26,943 bases of DNA from JACDAS01 sp046262415. GTDB lineage: Bacteria > Actinomycetota > Thermoleophilia > Gaiellales > Gaiellaceae. Both the position numbers and the translations under genes were made by a program. Positions within the stretch are counted from its first letter, which is position 1. Every line of letters begins with the position of its first letter. The notes beneath the pieces are model-generated. The model saw nothing but the letters and a program-made list of their open reading frames with translations, had not been told where the DNA came from and ran no database searches. Shown here piece after piece: positions 1 to 6,475 of this stretch. The DNA lies in the NCBI GenBank assembly GCA_046262415.1, contig JBHEMU010000046.1, forward strand, positions 1 to 26,943. Reading direction: 5' to 3'.

Positions 1-137
1 GGTGGTGGCGGCGGCGAGGTCGTGCTCCCCTCGCCGCCGAACCCGATCAGGAGCGCTGCCCCGAGCAACGTGAGCACGCTGAGCGCGAGCGGCGGCACCA
101 GCGGGTGGACCCGCACCTCGCCGTCAGGGGAGTTCAT
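1..137 (-). CDS. Partial small membrane protein, unknown
   Basis: An open minus-strand frame starts with ATG at 137 and runs off the left edge of the window (45 codons visible). The peptide begins MNSPDGEVRVHPLVPPLA and continues into one hydrophobic stretch (about residues 16-34), then a Gly/Ser/Thr/Pro-rich linker. This looks like a single membrane anchor or uncleaved signal followed by an outside domain that lies beyond the window. It follows the degenerate-GGDEF gene on the same strand after 54 nt, so the two may be co-transcribed. No family is recognisable from this fragment and the ribosome-binding site is weak. Confidence 0.5.
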   Translation of the reverse strand, partial: MNSPDGEVRVHPLVPPLALSVLTLLGAALLIGFGGEGSTTSPPPP

Positions 138-191
138 CGGGACCGGACCGTGTGTGACCGGGTGGCTCGGGCTTCACCTTGCCGGGAGCTC

Positions 192-1175
192 CTACGCACC
201 GGCTTCGGCCTGTGCCTCGGCGTCGAGCGCGGCCGGATCGTAGTGCAGCCCCCAGCCGCGGGGCGCGCCCGGCGGCAGCGAGTGCAGGACGGTGCGGTTG
301 CCGCCGAGCTCCACCGCTGCCCCGAGAGCACGCTGGGCCGCCTCGAGCAGCGATCGCGCCGTCTCCCCGTCGCGCGGCGAGGCGGCGACGCCCACCGAGA
401 GGGTCGCCCGCACCCGTCGCCTCCAGTCCACGTCCACCTCGGACTCGTGGAGCCCGAGCCGGATACGCTCCGCGGTGGTGCGCGCCGCCTCCACGGGGGT
501 GTCCGGGAGGATCACCCAGAAGTCGAAGAGGCTGTGGCGCAGGAGCCGGCCCGCCGCGCCGAGCTCGGCCCGGACCACCGTGGAGACGCGGTTGAGGACG
601 GCGCGCGTCGCCTCCTGTCCCTCGCGCTCGCCGAGCTCGACGAGCCCGTCCGGACGGACGAGCAGCAGGCTCAGCGCCTCGCTCGAGCCGAGCGCGCGGT
701 GGACGGCGAAGGCGAGCGAGCCCGCCTCGACGGCGGGATGGCTCTCGTCGTGGGACGGCTGCGGGTCGGTCGCCGGCTCCGCGTTCCAGGCGTCGAACCG
801 GTCGCGCAGGTGCCCGCTCGCCAATGCGGCGGCGGCGCCGGCGCCGGTGAGGGCGAGCGCACCCGCCACGTGATCGCCGTCGAGGCGGCCGTAGTGAGCC
901 TCGAGCGCCACCAGGGTGGCGCCGAGACCGACGGCGACGACGGCTCCGAACGCATCTCTGGCGGCGTAGGCGAGGAGCAGGCCGATTCCGATCACGGAGA
1001 ACTCGAGCACGCGCCCGTCCCCGCCGGCGGCGAGGAGCCCTCCGAGCGTGGCTGCGAGGAGTGCCGCCACGACGCCGAAGAGCGCCGCGGCGGCGCGTCC
1101 GCCCGAGGGCCCGCCGCGGCGGCGATCGCTGGTCGCCGGGGCCGGATCGTCGGTGAACTGGGAAGGAAAGCCCAC
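192..1175 (-). CDS. Membrane protein with degenerate GGDEF domain
   Basis: A 327-residue protein starting at GTG. The N-terminal 125 residues hold about four hydrophobic segments (about 28-50, 57-72, 75-92, 103-121), followed by an acidic linker. The C-terminal part (about 150-310) reads as a diguanylate-cyclase (GGDEF) fold: the helix before the signature, then RHSLFDFWVILPDTP where active enzymes have R-Y-GGDEF-AVLLPDTP, then TLSVGVAASP and a degenerate form of the AD-ALY-AK helix ending GGNRTV. The signature is SLFDF at residues 215-219, so the metal-binding acid and both glycines are lost. Synthesis of cyclic di-GMP is therefore unlikely. A nucleotide-sensing or protein-interaction role is inference. 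The gene is divergent from the DivIVA-like gene, with a 70-nt gap. Confidence 0.7.
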   Translation of the reverse strand: MGFPSQFTDDPAPATSDRRRGGPSGGRAAAALFGVVAALLAATLGGLLAAGGDGRVLEFSVIGIGLLLAYAARDAFGAVVAVGLGATLVALEAHYGRLDGDHVAGALALTGAGAAAALASGHLRDRFDAWNAEPATDPQPSHDESHPAVEAGSLAFAVHRALGSSEALSLLLVRPDGLVELGEREGQEATRAVLNRVSTVVRAELGAAGRLLRHSLFDFWVILPDTPVEAARTTAERIRLGLHESEVDVDWRRRVRATLSVGVAASPRDGETARSLLEAAQRALGAAVELGGNRTVLHSLPPGAPRGWGLHYDPAALDAEAQAEAGA

Positions 1176-1245
1176 GTCTTGCTGGTACTTGTGCCTGGCC
1201 CTAACCTACTAGAGGGGTCCGCCACCCCGGAGGTTCAGGATTCTC

Positions 1246-2079
1246 TTGTCCGTCAGGGACATCTTCGCAACGCCGCCGCTGCGCTTTCGCCGTTTCGGAG
1301 GGGGCTATCGCCGGGCGGACGTCGAGCTCGTCCTCGCCGAGCTGCGGCTGACCCTCCGCTCGCTCGAGCTCGAGCTCGCCTCGCTGCGCGAGCGGGCCCG
1401 TGACCTCGAGGGGGAGCTGCGGGAGGCGCGAGCCGAGATCGCGGCCTTCCACCGGCAGGGCCACGAGTTCGCCCAGGCGATGACGAATGCACGGTCGCGG
1501 GCCGATGAGGTCGAGCAGGAGGCCCAGCGGCGGGCACGCCAGATTCTGAGCGAGGCGGAGGTCGAGGCCGAGCGGCTGCAGGCCGACGCCCGGGGTGCGG
1601 TCGCGCGGCGCCGGGAGGAGCTGGCGCGGCTGAACGCAGCCCGGGCGGCGCTGCTCGTCCGGATGCGCACGGCGCTGCGGGAGTTCGAGTCGCTGCTGGA
1701 CGAGCCGGAGGCGGAGGGGAAGGCGGAGGCCGCCGCGTCCGGGGAGCGGCCGCTCGAGGAATGGCATCCGCTCGGCGCGGCGGCGCTGCCCGAGGACGCG
1801 CTCTGGCCGCTCGAGGTCGAGCTCGAGGCGGGCCCGTTCGCGGACTTCGAGGCGGTCTCGGCCTTCGAGCACCAGCTCGCGCGGCTCCCGCACGTCGAGG
1901 ACGTGCACGTCAACCGTCTCGACGGCGGCCGGGCCCTGATCGACCTCAGGCTGACCGAGAGCTCGCGGCTTCTCGCCGACCTGCGCGAGCATCTGCCGTA
2001 CGCCGTCTGCATGCGCAGGGAGCTGCCCGGCCGCCTCGTCGTGGACGTCGACGTCCCCTCGACGGCCGACGCCGGCTGA
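1246..2079 (+). CDS. DivIVA-like coiled-coil protein with C-terminal ferredoxin-fold-like domain
   Basis: A 277-residue protein starting at TTG, with a GGAGG Shine-Dalgarno at 1229-1233. Residues about 5-30 resemble the DivIVA N-terminal motif (F-R-x-F-G-GGYRRADVE). A long, highly charged coiled coil rich in E, R, A and L follows (about 25-150), as in DivIVA/Wag31-type polar or septal scaffold proteins. After a linker, residues about 190-270 form a separate domain with pattern FADFEAVSAFEHQLARLPHV then alternating strands, reminiscent of a small metal-binding-type (HMA) or ACT-like beta-alpha-beta fold. No CxxC is present, so metal binding is unlikely. It lies 32 nt upstream of the mutase large subunit. 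A role in cell shape or septum placement is inferred from the N-terminal motif only. Confidence 0.65.
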   Translation: MSVRDIFATPPLRFRRFGGGYRRADVELVLAELRLTLRSLELELASLRERARDLEGELREARAEIAAFHRQGHEFAQAMTNARSRADEVEQEAQRRARQILSEAEVEAERLQADARGAVARRREELARLNAARAALLVRMRTALREFESLLDEPEAEGKAEAAASGERPLEEWHPLGAAALPEDALWPLEVELEAGPFADFEAVSAFEHQLARLPHVEDVHVNRLDGGRALIDLRLTESSRLLADLREHLPYAVCMRRELPGRLVVDVDVPSTADAG

Positions 2080-2099
2080 GCGCGCGCAGCGACCGCGTC

Positions 2100-2105
2100 T
2101 ACAAT
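2100..2105 (+). promoter_or_regulatory. Predicted -10 (TACAAT) of mutase large subunit
   Basis: TACAAT ends 6 nt before the GTG start at 2112. A start site 7 nt after the hexamer falls exactly on the GTG, so a leaderless mRNA is predicted. No convincing -35 is seen. Confidence 0.55.
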
Positions 2106-2111
2106 CCGGGC

Positions 2112-3779
2112 GTGGCGACGACCGAGGACCGGCCCGCCCTCGACGGCACGAGCGAGTGGCGGCGGGAGCTGTACGACCGGACGCCGGAGCGCCAGGGCGA
2201 GCTCTTCTCGACCATCTCCGGGCTCGAGAACGAGCCGCTCTACTCGCCTGAGAACGTCGAGATCGACTACGACCGCGACCTCGGCTACCCCGGCGTCTAC
2301 CCGTTCACGCGGGGCGTGTACCCCTCCATGTACCGCGGCAAGCTCTGGACGATGCGCCAGTTCGCGGGCTTCGGCACCGCGGCCGAGACGAACGAGCGCT
2401 TCCGGTACCTGCTCGAGCACGGGCAGACGGGGCTCTCGACCGCCTTCGACATGCCGACGCTGATGGGCTACGACTCCGACCACGCCCGGTCGGTCGGCGA
2501 GGTCGGCCGCGAGGGGGTGGCGATCGACTCGCTCGCCGACATGGAGACGCTCTTCGAGGGCATCCCGCTCGGCGAGGTCTCCACCTCGATGACGATCAAC
2601 TCGCCGGCGGCGATGCTGCTCGCGTTCTACGTCTGCGTCGGCGAGCAGCAGGGCGTGCCGCGATCCGAGCTGCGCGGGACCGTCCAGACGGACATCCTCA
2701 AGGAGTACATCGCGCAGAAGGAGTGGATCTTCCCGCCGGAGCCCTCGATGCGGCTCGTCGTGGACATGATCGAGTACTGCGCGAACGAGCTGCCGCGCTG
2801 GCACCCCGTCTCGATCTCGGGCTACCACATCCGCGAGGCCGGCTCGAATGCCGCCCAGGAGCTCGCCTTCACCCTCGCCGACGGCTTCGCCTACGTGGAG
2901 GCGTGCGTCGAGCGGGGGATCGACGTCGACGACTTCGCCCCCCGACTCTCCTTCTTCTTCAACGCCCATCTCGACTTCTTCGAGGAGATCGCCAAGTACC
3001 GCGCCGCGCGCCGGATCTGGGCGCGCGAGCTGCGCGAGCGCTACGGGGCCAGGAACCCCCGCTCCTGGCTGATGCGCTTCCACACGCAGACGGCGGGCGT
3101 CTCGCTGACGGCGCAGCAGCCCGAGGTGAACATCGTCCGCACGGCGATCGAGGCCCTGGCGGCCGTGCTCGGCGGTACGCAGTCGCTGCACACCAACTCG
3201 TTCGACGAGGCGCTCGCGCTGCCGACCGAGAACGCGGTCCGCCTGGCGCTGCGGACGCAGCAGGCGATCGCCCACGAGAGCGGTGCCGTCAACACGATCG
3301 ACCCGCTCGGCGGCTCGTGGTACCTCGAGGAGCTGACGAACTCGCTCGAGCGCGAGGCCTACGAGTACTTCGACCGGATCCGCCAGCTCGGGGGCGTCGT
3401 CGCCGCGATCAAGGAGAACTTCTTCCAGCGAGAGATCGCGGAGGCCTCCTTCCGCTACCAGTCGGAGGTCGAGGCCAGGCAGCGGATCGTCGTCGGCGTC
3501 AACCGGTACCGGGTCGAGGAGGAGACGCCGATCGAGCTGCTGCGGGTCGATCCCGCGCTCGAGACGCAGCAGATCGAGCGCGTCCGGGCCCTGCGCGCCG
3601 GGCGCGACTCGGCCGCGGTCGAGTCGGCGCTCGCACGGCTCCGGGAGGGCGCGGGTCGCGACGACGTGAACCTGATGCCGCTGATCCTGGACGCCTCGCG
3701 CGCCTACGTGACGATGGGGGAGATGTGCGACTCGCTGCGATCGGTCTGGGGCGTCTGGCGCGAGACCCCCGTCTTCTGA
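2112..3779 (+). CDS. mcmA1: Methylmalonyl-CoA mutase large (catalytic) subunit
   Basis: A 555-residue TIM-barrel subunit of an adenosylcobalamin-dependent acyl-CoA mutase, which interconverts (R)-methylmalonyl-CoA and succinyl-CoA. The start is the GTG at 2112, just after a TACAAT box. The open frame extends further upstream, but only as a shadow of the preceding gene. Family blocks include GVYPFTRGVYPSMYRG (63-76), the MRQFAGFGTA stretch, TINSPAA, SISGYHIREAG (His about 239) and GGTQSLHTNSFDEA. Tyr74 and Arg214 (in PEPSMR) match the Tyr/Arg pair of true methylmalonyl-CoA mutases, which isobutyryl-CoA mutase replaces with Phe/Gln; residue equivalence is from memory. The C-terminal B12-binding domain of full-length enzymes is absent. 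It is encoded separately at 6078-6473. No MeaB-type chaperone GTPase is in the window. Confidence 0.93.
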   Translation: MATTEDRPALDGTSEWRRELYDRTPERQGELFSTISGLENEPLYSPENVEIDYDRDLGYPGVYPFTRGVYPSMYRGKLWTMRQFAGFGTAAETNERFRYLLEHGQTGLSTAFDMPTLMGYDSDHARSVGEVGREGVAIDSLADMETLFEGIPLGEVSTSMTINSPAAMLLAFYVCVGEQQGVPRSELRGTVQTDILKEYIAQKEWIFPPEPSMRLVVDMIEYCANELPRWHPVSISGYHIREAGSNAAQELAFTLADGFAYVEACVERGIDVDDFAPRLSFFFNAHLDFFEEIAKYRAARRIWARELRERYGARNPRSWLMRFHTQTAGVSLTAQQPEVNIVRTAIEALAAVLGGTQSLHTNSFDEALALPTENAVRLALRTQQAIAHESGAVNTIDPLGGSWYLEELTNSLEREAYEYFDRIRQLGGVVAAIKENFFQREIAEASFRYQSEVEARQRIVVGVNRYRVEEETPIELLRVDPALETQQIERVRALRAGRDSAAVESALARLREGAGRDDVNLMPLILDASRAYVTMGEMCDSLRSVWGVWRETPVF

Positions 3780-3809
3780 GGTCTCTAACTTCTCACCGGG
3801 GTGGTCGTC

Positions 3810-3815
3810 TACGCT
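3810..3815 (+). promoter_or_regulatory. Predicted -10 (TACGCT) of membrane protein A
   Basis: TACGCT ends 7 nt before the TTG at 3823. The predicted start site is about 3822, so the mRNA would be leaderless. This favours the TTG at 3823 over the TTG at 3817. Confidence 0.45.
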
Positions 3816-3822
3816 GTTGACC

Positions 3823-4419
3823 TTGAGCACCGTGGAAGCCCCTGCCTCGACTCGGCCTGCCAGGACACCCGGTCGCGTGCCCGTCTGGCTGCCGATCGTC
3901 TCGGCGATCGTGTTCGTCGCGGGAGTGCTGACATTCGTGATCGTCTACGACGTCGGCGGAATCCGGAACACCGCCAACGTGTCGAATCCCGTGATCGGAA
4001 GCGAGCCGGCGGATGTTCCCCCGCCTCTGCAGAAGACGGTGCCGCTGGACCCGGTGGCCGCGCAGGTCGCGATCCGCTTCATCGACAGCGCCGTCGCCCG
4101 CAGGAACCTCGCTTCGTCCTACGCGCTCGCCGGCCCCGCCCTGCGGGGCAGCCTGTCGCTGGAGGAGTGGAACACCGGGAACATCCCGGTGCAGTACTTC
4201 CCCCTCTGGGAGCCGGGCGCCGGCAACATCCCGTACAAGATCCTGTGGTCGTACAAGAACGAGTTCATGCTCCAGATCCTGCTCGTGGCCAAGAAGGGGT
4301 CCGGGGTCAAGGACGCGCAGTTCCGGATCGGCGTCAAGAAGATCGGCAAGCCGCCGGCGTGGAAAGTGACGTACTTCGCGCCGTACTGGTTCCCGCCACG
4401 CCTGACCAACAGCGACTGA
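3823..4419 (+). CDS. Single-pass membrane protein A, unknown (paralogue of the next gene)
   Basis: A 198-residue protein (200 if the TTG at 3817 is used). A basic, Pro/Thr-rich N-terminus precedes one transmembrane helix (about 20-42), so the bulk of about 150 residues probably lies outside the cytoplasm. The outer domain has a helical part with a repeated hydrophobic/charged pattern, the signature LSLEEWNTGNIPVQYFP, then beta-rich sequence ending WKVTYFAPYWFPP. It is clearly related to the gene 19 nt downstream, which has LSKQEWAGGSIPVIPYP and WLISGWTPV at the same places. The overall layout (anchor, small alpha+beta outer domain) recalls NTF2-like or Mce-associated proteins, but this is only a resemblance. 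I recognise no named family. Confidence 0.75.
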   Translation: MSTVEAPASTRPARTPGRVPVWLPIVSAIVFVAGVLTFVIVYDVGGIRNTANVSNPVIGSEPADVPPPLQKTVPLDPVAAQVAIRFIDSAVARRNLASSYALAGPALRGSLSLEEWNTGNIPVQYFPLWEPGAGNIPYKILWSYKNEFMLQILLVAKKGSGVKDAQFRIGVKKIGKPPAWKVTYFAPYWFPPRLTNSD

Positions 4420-4438
4420 GGCCGAGGCCGCACCCGGC

Positions 4439-5188
4439 ATGGCTCGGCACGTGAGGAGGCTCCTCTCCTCTCCGCGCCGCCGGCGCCGCCTGTTTCGCCT
4501 GATCGTGGTCGCCGTGGTCGCCGCGGCTGTGGGGCTCCTGATCGCCTTCCTCCGCAACACCGGCGAATCCCTCGAGACGGCCCTGCGGGACGAGCCCGCC
4601 GACGTCTACGTGGAGCCGAAGACCGTCCCCGCGTCGCGGGAGGCGATCGAGGCGGCCAAGTCGACGGCCTACGACTTCGTCAGGACCGCCGTTCGCCGCG
4701 AGCACGTGGGCGACTCCTGGGCGCTGACGATGCCGTCGTTCCGGCAGGGCCTGAGCAAGCAGGAGTGGGCCGGCGGGTCGATCCCGGTGATTCCGTATCC
4801 GGCCGACCTGTCGCAGCTGCGCTACCGCGTCACCTACTCATACGAGAACACGCTCGGCATGGCGCTCCTGCTCAAAGCGAAGCGCGGGGAGAGCAACGCG
4901 CCGATGACCTTCGGCATCGAGCTGACGAAGGTCGGCAAGGGCGCGCGCAAGCACTGGCTCATCTCCGGGTGGACGCCGGTGGGGCTGACCGGAAACGTCC
5001 AGCTCGAGAGCGGGCTGCAGCGGCCCAGCGGCCCGGGCCCCGAGGTCAAAGCGTCCCTGTCCACGCGGTGGCTGGCGATCCCGGGCATCCTGCTTTTGGC
5101 GCTCGTGCTGGTTCCCGTGGCCGTGATCGCGAGCGGCTGGTACCGCGGGAGGCGCGCCGAGCGGGCCTACCTCGCCGCGCGGCACTAG
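4439..5188 (+). CDS. Two-pass membrane protein B, unknown (paralogue of the preceding gene)
   Basis: A 249-residue protein starting at ATG. The Arg-rich N-terminus (RRLLSSPRRRRRLFRL) is followed by a transmembrane helix (about 20-39), an outer domain (about 60-185) homologous to protein A, and a second transmembrane helix (about 205-230) with a basic tail (WYRGRRAERAYLAARH) that should face the cytoplasm. Shared positions with protein A include an F-[IV]-x-x-AV-x-RR motif, S-[YW]-AL, EW-x-x-G-x-IPV and a Tyr-rich strand before the LLLKAK stretch. Tandem duplication followed by gain or loss of the C-terminal helix is the simplest history. The pair is probably one operon ending at the hairpins at 5188-5236. 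Function is unknown. Confidence 0.78.
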   Translation: MARHVRRLLSSPRRRRRLFRLIVVAVVAAAVGLLIAFLRNTGESLETALRDEPADVYVEPKTVPASREAIEAAKSTAYDFVRTAVRREHVGDSWALTMPSFRQGLSKQEWAGGSIPVIPYPADLSQLRYRVTYSYENTLGMALLLKAKRGESNAPMTFGIELTKVGKGARKHWLISGWTPVGLTGNVQLESGLQRPSGPGPEVKASLSTRWLAIPGILLLALVLVPVAVIASGWYRGRRAERAYLAARH

Positions 5189-5205
5189 GCGTCGCCTGCG
5201 ACGCC
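5188..5205. terminator. Short hairpin at end of membrane protein B
   Basis: A perfect 7-bp stem GGCGTCG / CGACGCC with a CCTG loop begins at the last base of the stop codon. There is no T-tract. It may act with the stronger hairpin just downstream. Confidence 0.35.
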
Positions 5206-5212
5206 GCCCTCA

Positions 5213-5236
5213 GGAGCACGGGCTTGCCCGTGCTCC
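5213..5236. terminator. Strong hairpin between convergent genes, probable bidirectional terminator
   Basis: GGAGCACGGG - CTTG - CCCGTGCTCC is a perfect 10-bp stem with a 4-nt loop, placed between convergent genes (membrane protein B and the minus-strand hydrolase). It lacks a long T-tract, which is common for terminators in GC-rich actinobacteria. The 3' arm overlaps the first copy of the adjacent direct repeat. Confidence 0.55.
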
Positions 5237-5322
5237 GTCTGAGCCGACCGCACGAGCGCATCCGGGTCGAGACCCACGCTCCGTCTGAGCCGACCGCACG
5301 AGCGCATCCGGTAGAGACCCAC
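5232..5322. repeat. Tandem direct repeat, two copies of about 46 bp
   Basis: Copy 1 is 5232-5277 (46 nt) and copy 2 is 5278-5322 (45 nt), directly abutting. They are near identical and differ only around GGGTCGAG versus GGTAGAG. Both begin GCTCCGTCTGAGCC. They fill the spacer between convergent genes and do not appear to be coding. Confidence 0.85.
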
Positions 5323-5336
5323 GGTCCCAGCGCGCC

Positions 5337-6059
5337 CTACAGCTCGAGCTCGAGCCCGTCCCGGGCCTGCTCCAGGAGCCCGTCGAGCGCAAGCTCGTGC
5401 GGGCGGTGCGTGATCAGCAGGCGGCGCGCGCGGGCGGTCGAGAAGGCCTCGATCGCCTCCTCGGCGGACAGGTGCCCGCGGGGAAGCCCGTCGAACTCGG
5501 GGCGCTCGAGGGTGGCCTCACAGATGAAGAGGTCAGCGCCCTCGGCGAGCTCGGCCAGCCGGTCGGCGGGGCCCGTGTCCCCCGAGTACGCCAGGGTGCG
5601 GTCCCCGTCGGAAACGCGCAGTCCGAACGTCTGCAGGAGGTAGTGGGGCAACTCGAGCGCGGTCACCTCGAAGCCGGCCGCCTCGAACGGATCCGCATCG
5701 GCGTACTCACGCACCTCGAAGGCGGTCGAGAACATGTCTTCCCAGCCGAGGCGCGTGCCGAAGTCGGCCAGCCGGGCGCCGCCCCCGGGCGGGACCCAAA
5801 GCTCCGGGCCCTCCTTGCCCCGGCCGGGGCCGATCATCCCGCCCCACGCCCAGGGGACGAGGTCTCCCCAGTGGTCGAGGTGCCAGTGCGTGATCACGAT
5901 CGCGTCGATCGACGGCCAGTCCTCCCGCTCGCGCAGGCGCGCCAGCACCCCCGGCCCGCAGTCGAGCAGCAGCGTTCCGTGGCCCTCGACGAGGTAGCCG
6001 GACTGGGCGCCCCCCGGGTTCGGCCACGCCGGGGAGCAGCCGATGACGGTCAACCTCAC
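5337..6059 (-). CDS. Metallo-beta-lactamase-fold hydrolase (RNase Z-like group)
   Basis: A 240-residue protein starting at GTG (VRLTVIGCSPAWPNPGG). The frame is open further upstream, but only as a shadow of the divergent gene. The metal-binding signature THWHLDHWGDL (HxHxDH at about 58-63) is present. It is followed by the downstream His (ELPHY), the Asp of YSGDTGPADRL and the last His region (THRPHEL). These features place it in the MBL-fold group with RNase Z/arylsulfatase-like members rather than beta-lactamases. The substrate cannot be told from sequence; a phosphodiester or thioester hydrolase role is possible. It is divergent from the B12-binding subunit, with only 18 nt between start codons. 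Confidence 0.85.
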   Translation of the reverse strand: MRLTVIGCSPAWPNPGGAQSGYLVEGHGTLLLDCGPGVLARLREREDWPSIDAIVITHWHLDHWGDLVPWAWGGMIGPGRGKEGPELWVPPGGGARLADFGTRLGWEDMFSTAFEVREYADADPFEAAGFEVTALELPHYLLQTFGLRVSDGDRTLAYSGDTGPADRLAELAEGADLFICEATLERPEFDGLPRGHLSAEEAIEAFSTARARRLLITHRPHELALDGLLEQARDGLELEL

Positions 6060-6064
6060 CCTCG

Positions 6065-6070
6065 TATACT
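6065..6070 (+). promoter_or_regulatory. Predicted -10 (TATACT) of B12-binding subunit; overlapping divergent promoters
   Basis: TATACT ends 7 nt before the TTG at 6078, predicting a start site at about 6077. ATGACG at 6043-6048 is a possible -35 (16-nt spacer). On the other strand, AAGTAT lies 6 nt before the GTG of the hydrolase, so the two -10 elements share the palindrome GTATAC. Confidence 0.55.
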
Positions 6071-6077
6071 TGCCGAC

Positions 6078-6473
6078 TTGGCTCGGAGGATCCGAGTGGT
6101 GATCGCGAAACCCGGTCTCGACGGGCACGACCGCGGGGCGAAGATCATCGCGCGGGCGCTCAGGGACGCCGGTATGGAGGTGATCTACACCGGGCTGCAC
6201 CAGACGCCGGAGCAGATTGTCGAGACGGCGCTGCAGGAGGACGCCGACGCCGTGGGCATCTCGATTCTCTCCGGGGCGCACATGACGCTCGTGCCGCGCA
6301 TCCTCGAGGGGCTGAAGGCGAGCGGCCTGGAGGACGTGCTCGTCCTGGTCGGCGGCACGATCCCGGCCGACGACGCCGAGGAGCTACGCGGTCTCGGCGT
6401 GGCCGCGGTGTTCACTCCGGGTGCGCCCACCGGCGAGATCATCGAGTTCCTGCGTGAGCGGGTTCCCGCATAG
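6078..6473 (+). CDS. mcmA2: Methylmalonyl-CoA mutase small subunit, B12-binding domain
   Basis: A 131-residue stand-alone cobalamin-binding domain that carries adenosylcobalamin for the mutase large subunit at 2112-3779. The start is TTG at 6078, giving MARRIRVVIAKPGLDGHDRGAK, the usual N-terminus of this family; GTG codons at 6096 and 6099 would remove strand 1. The base-off/His-on motif is complete: DGHDRG (D-x-H-x-x-G), then SILSGAH (S-x-L) and VLVGGTIP (GG). The length fits stand-alone partners of split mutases. Tail sequence FTPGAPTGEIIEFLRERV is typical. The enoyl-CoA hydratase frame begins within a few bases of its TAG, so the two are probably translated from one mRNA. Confidence 0.92.
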   Translation: MARRIRVVIAKPGLDGHDRGAKIIARALRDAGMEVIYTGLHQTPEQIVETALQEDADAVGISILSGAHMTLVPRILEGLKASGLEDVLVLVGGTIPADDAEELRGLGVAAVFTPGAPTGEIIEFLRERVPA

Positions 6474-6475
6474 CT

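Noticed and set aside
1360..1385. CTCGAG-rich short repeat
   Set aside because: It arises from Leu-Glu codons of a coiled coil and is not a separate repeat element.
105..1403. 432-codon plus-strand frame at the left end
   Set aside because: It is opposite the GGDEF-like gene, its peptide is repetitive Arg/Glu/Gly/Ala, and the minus-strand reading has clear helices and domain motifs.
1305..3830. Long minus-strand open frame of 841 codons opposite the mutase gene
   Set aside because: It is an artefact of GC-rich codon use: low-complexity Arg/Ala/Glu/Leu sequence, no domain, and it lies antisense to a well-conserved enzyme.
5232..5322. CRISPR array
   Set aside because: There are only two abutting copies, no spacers between them and no cas genes nearby.
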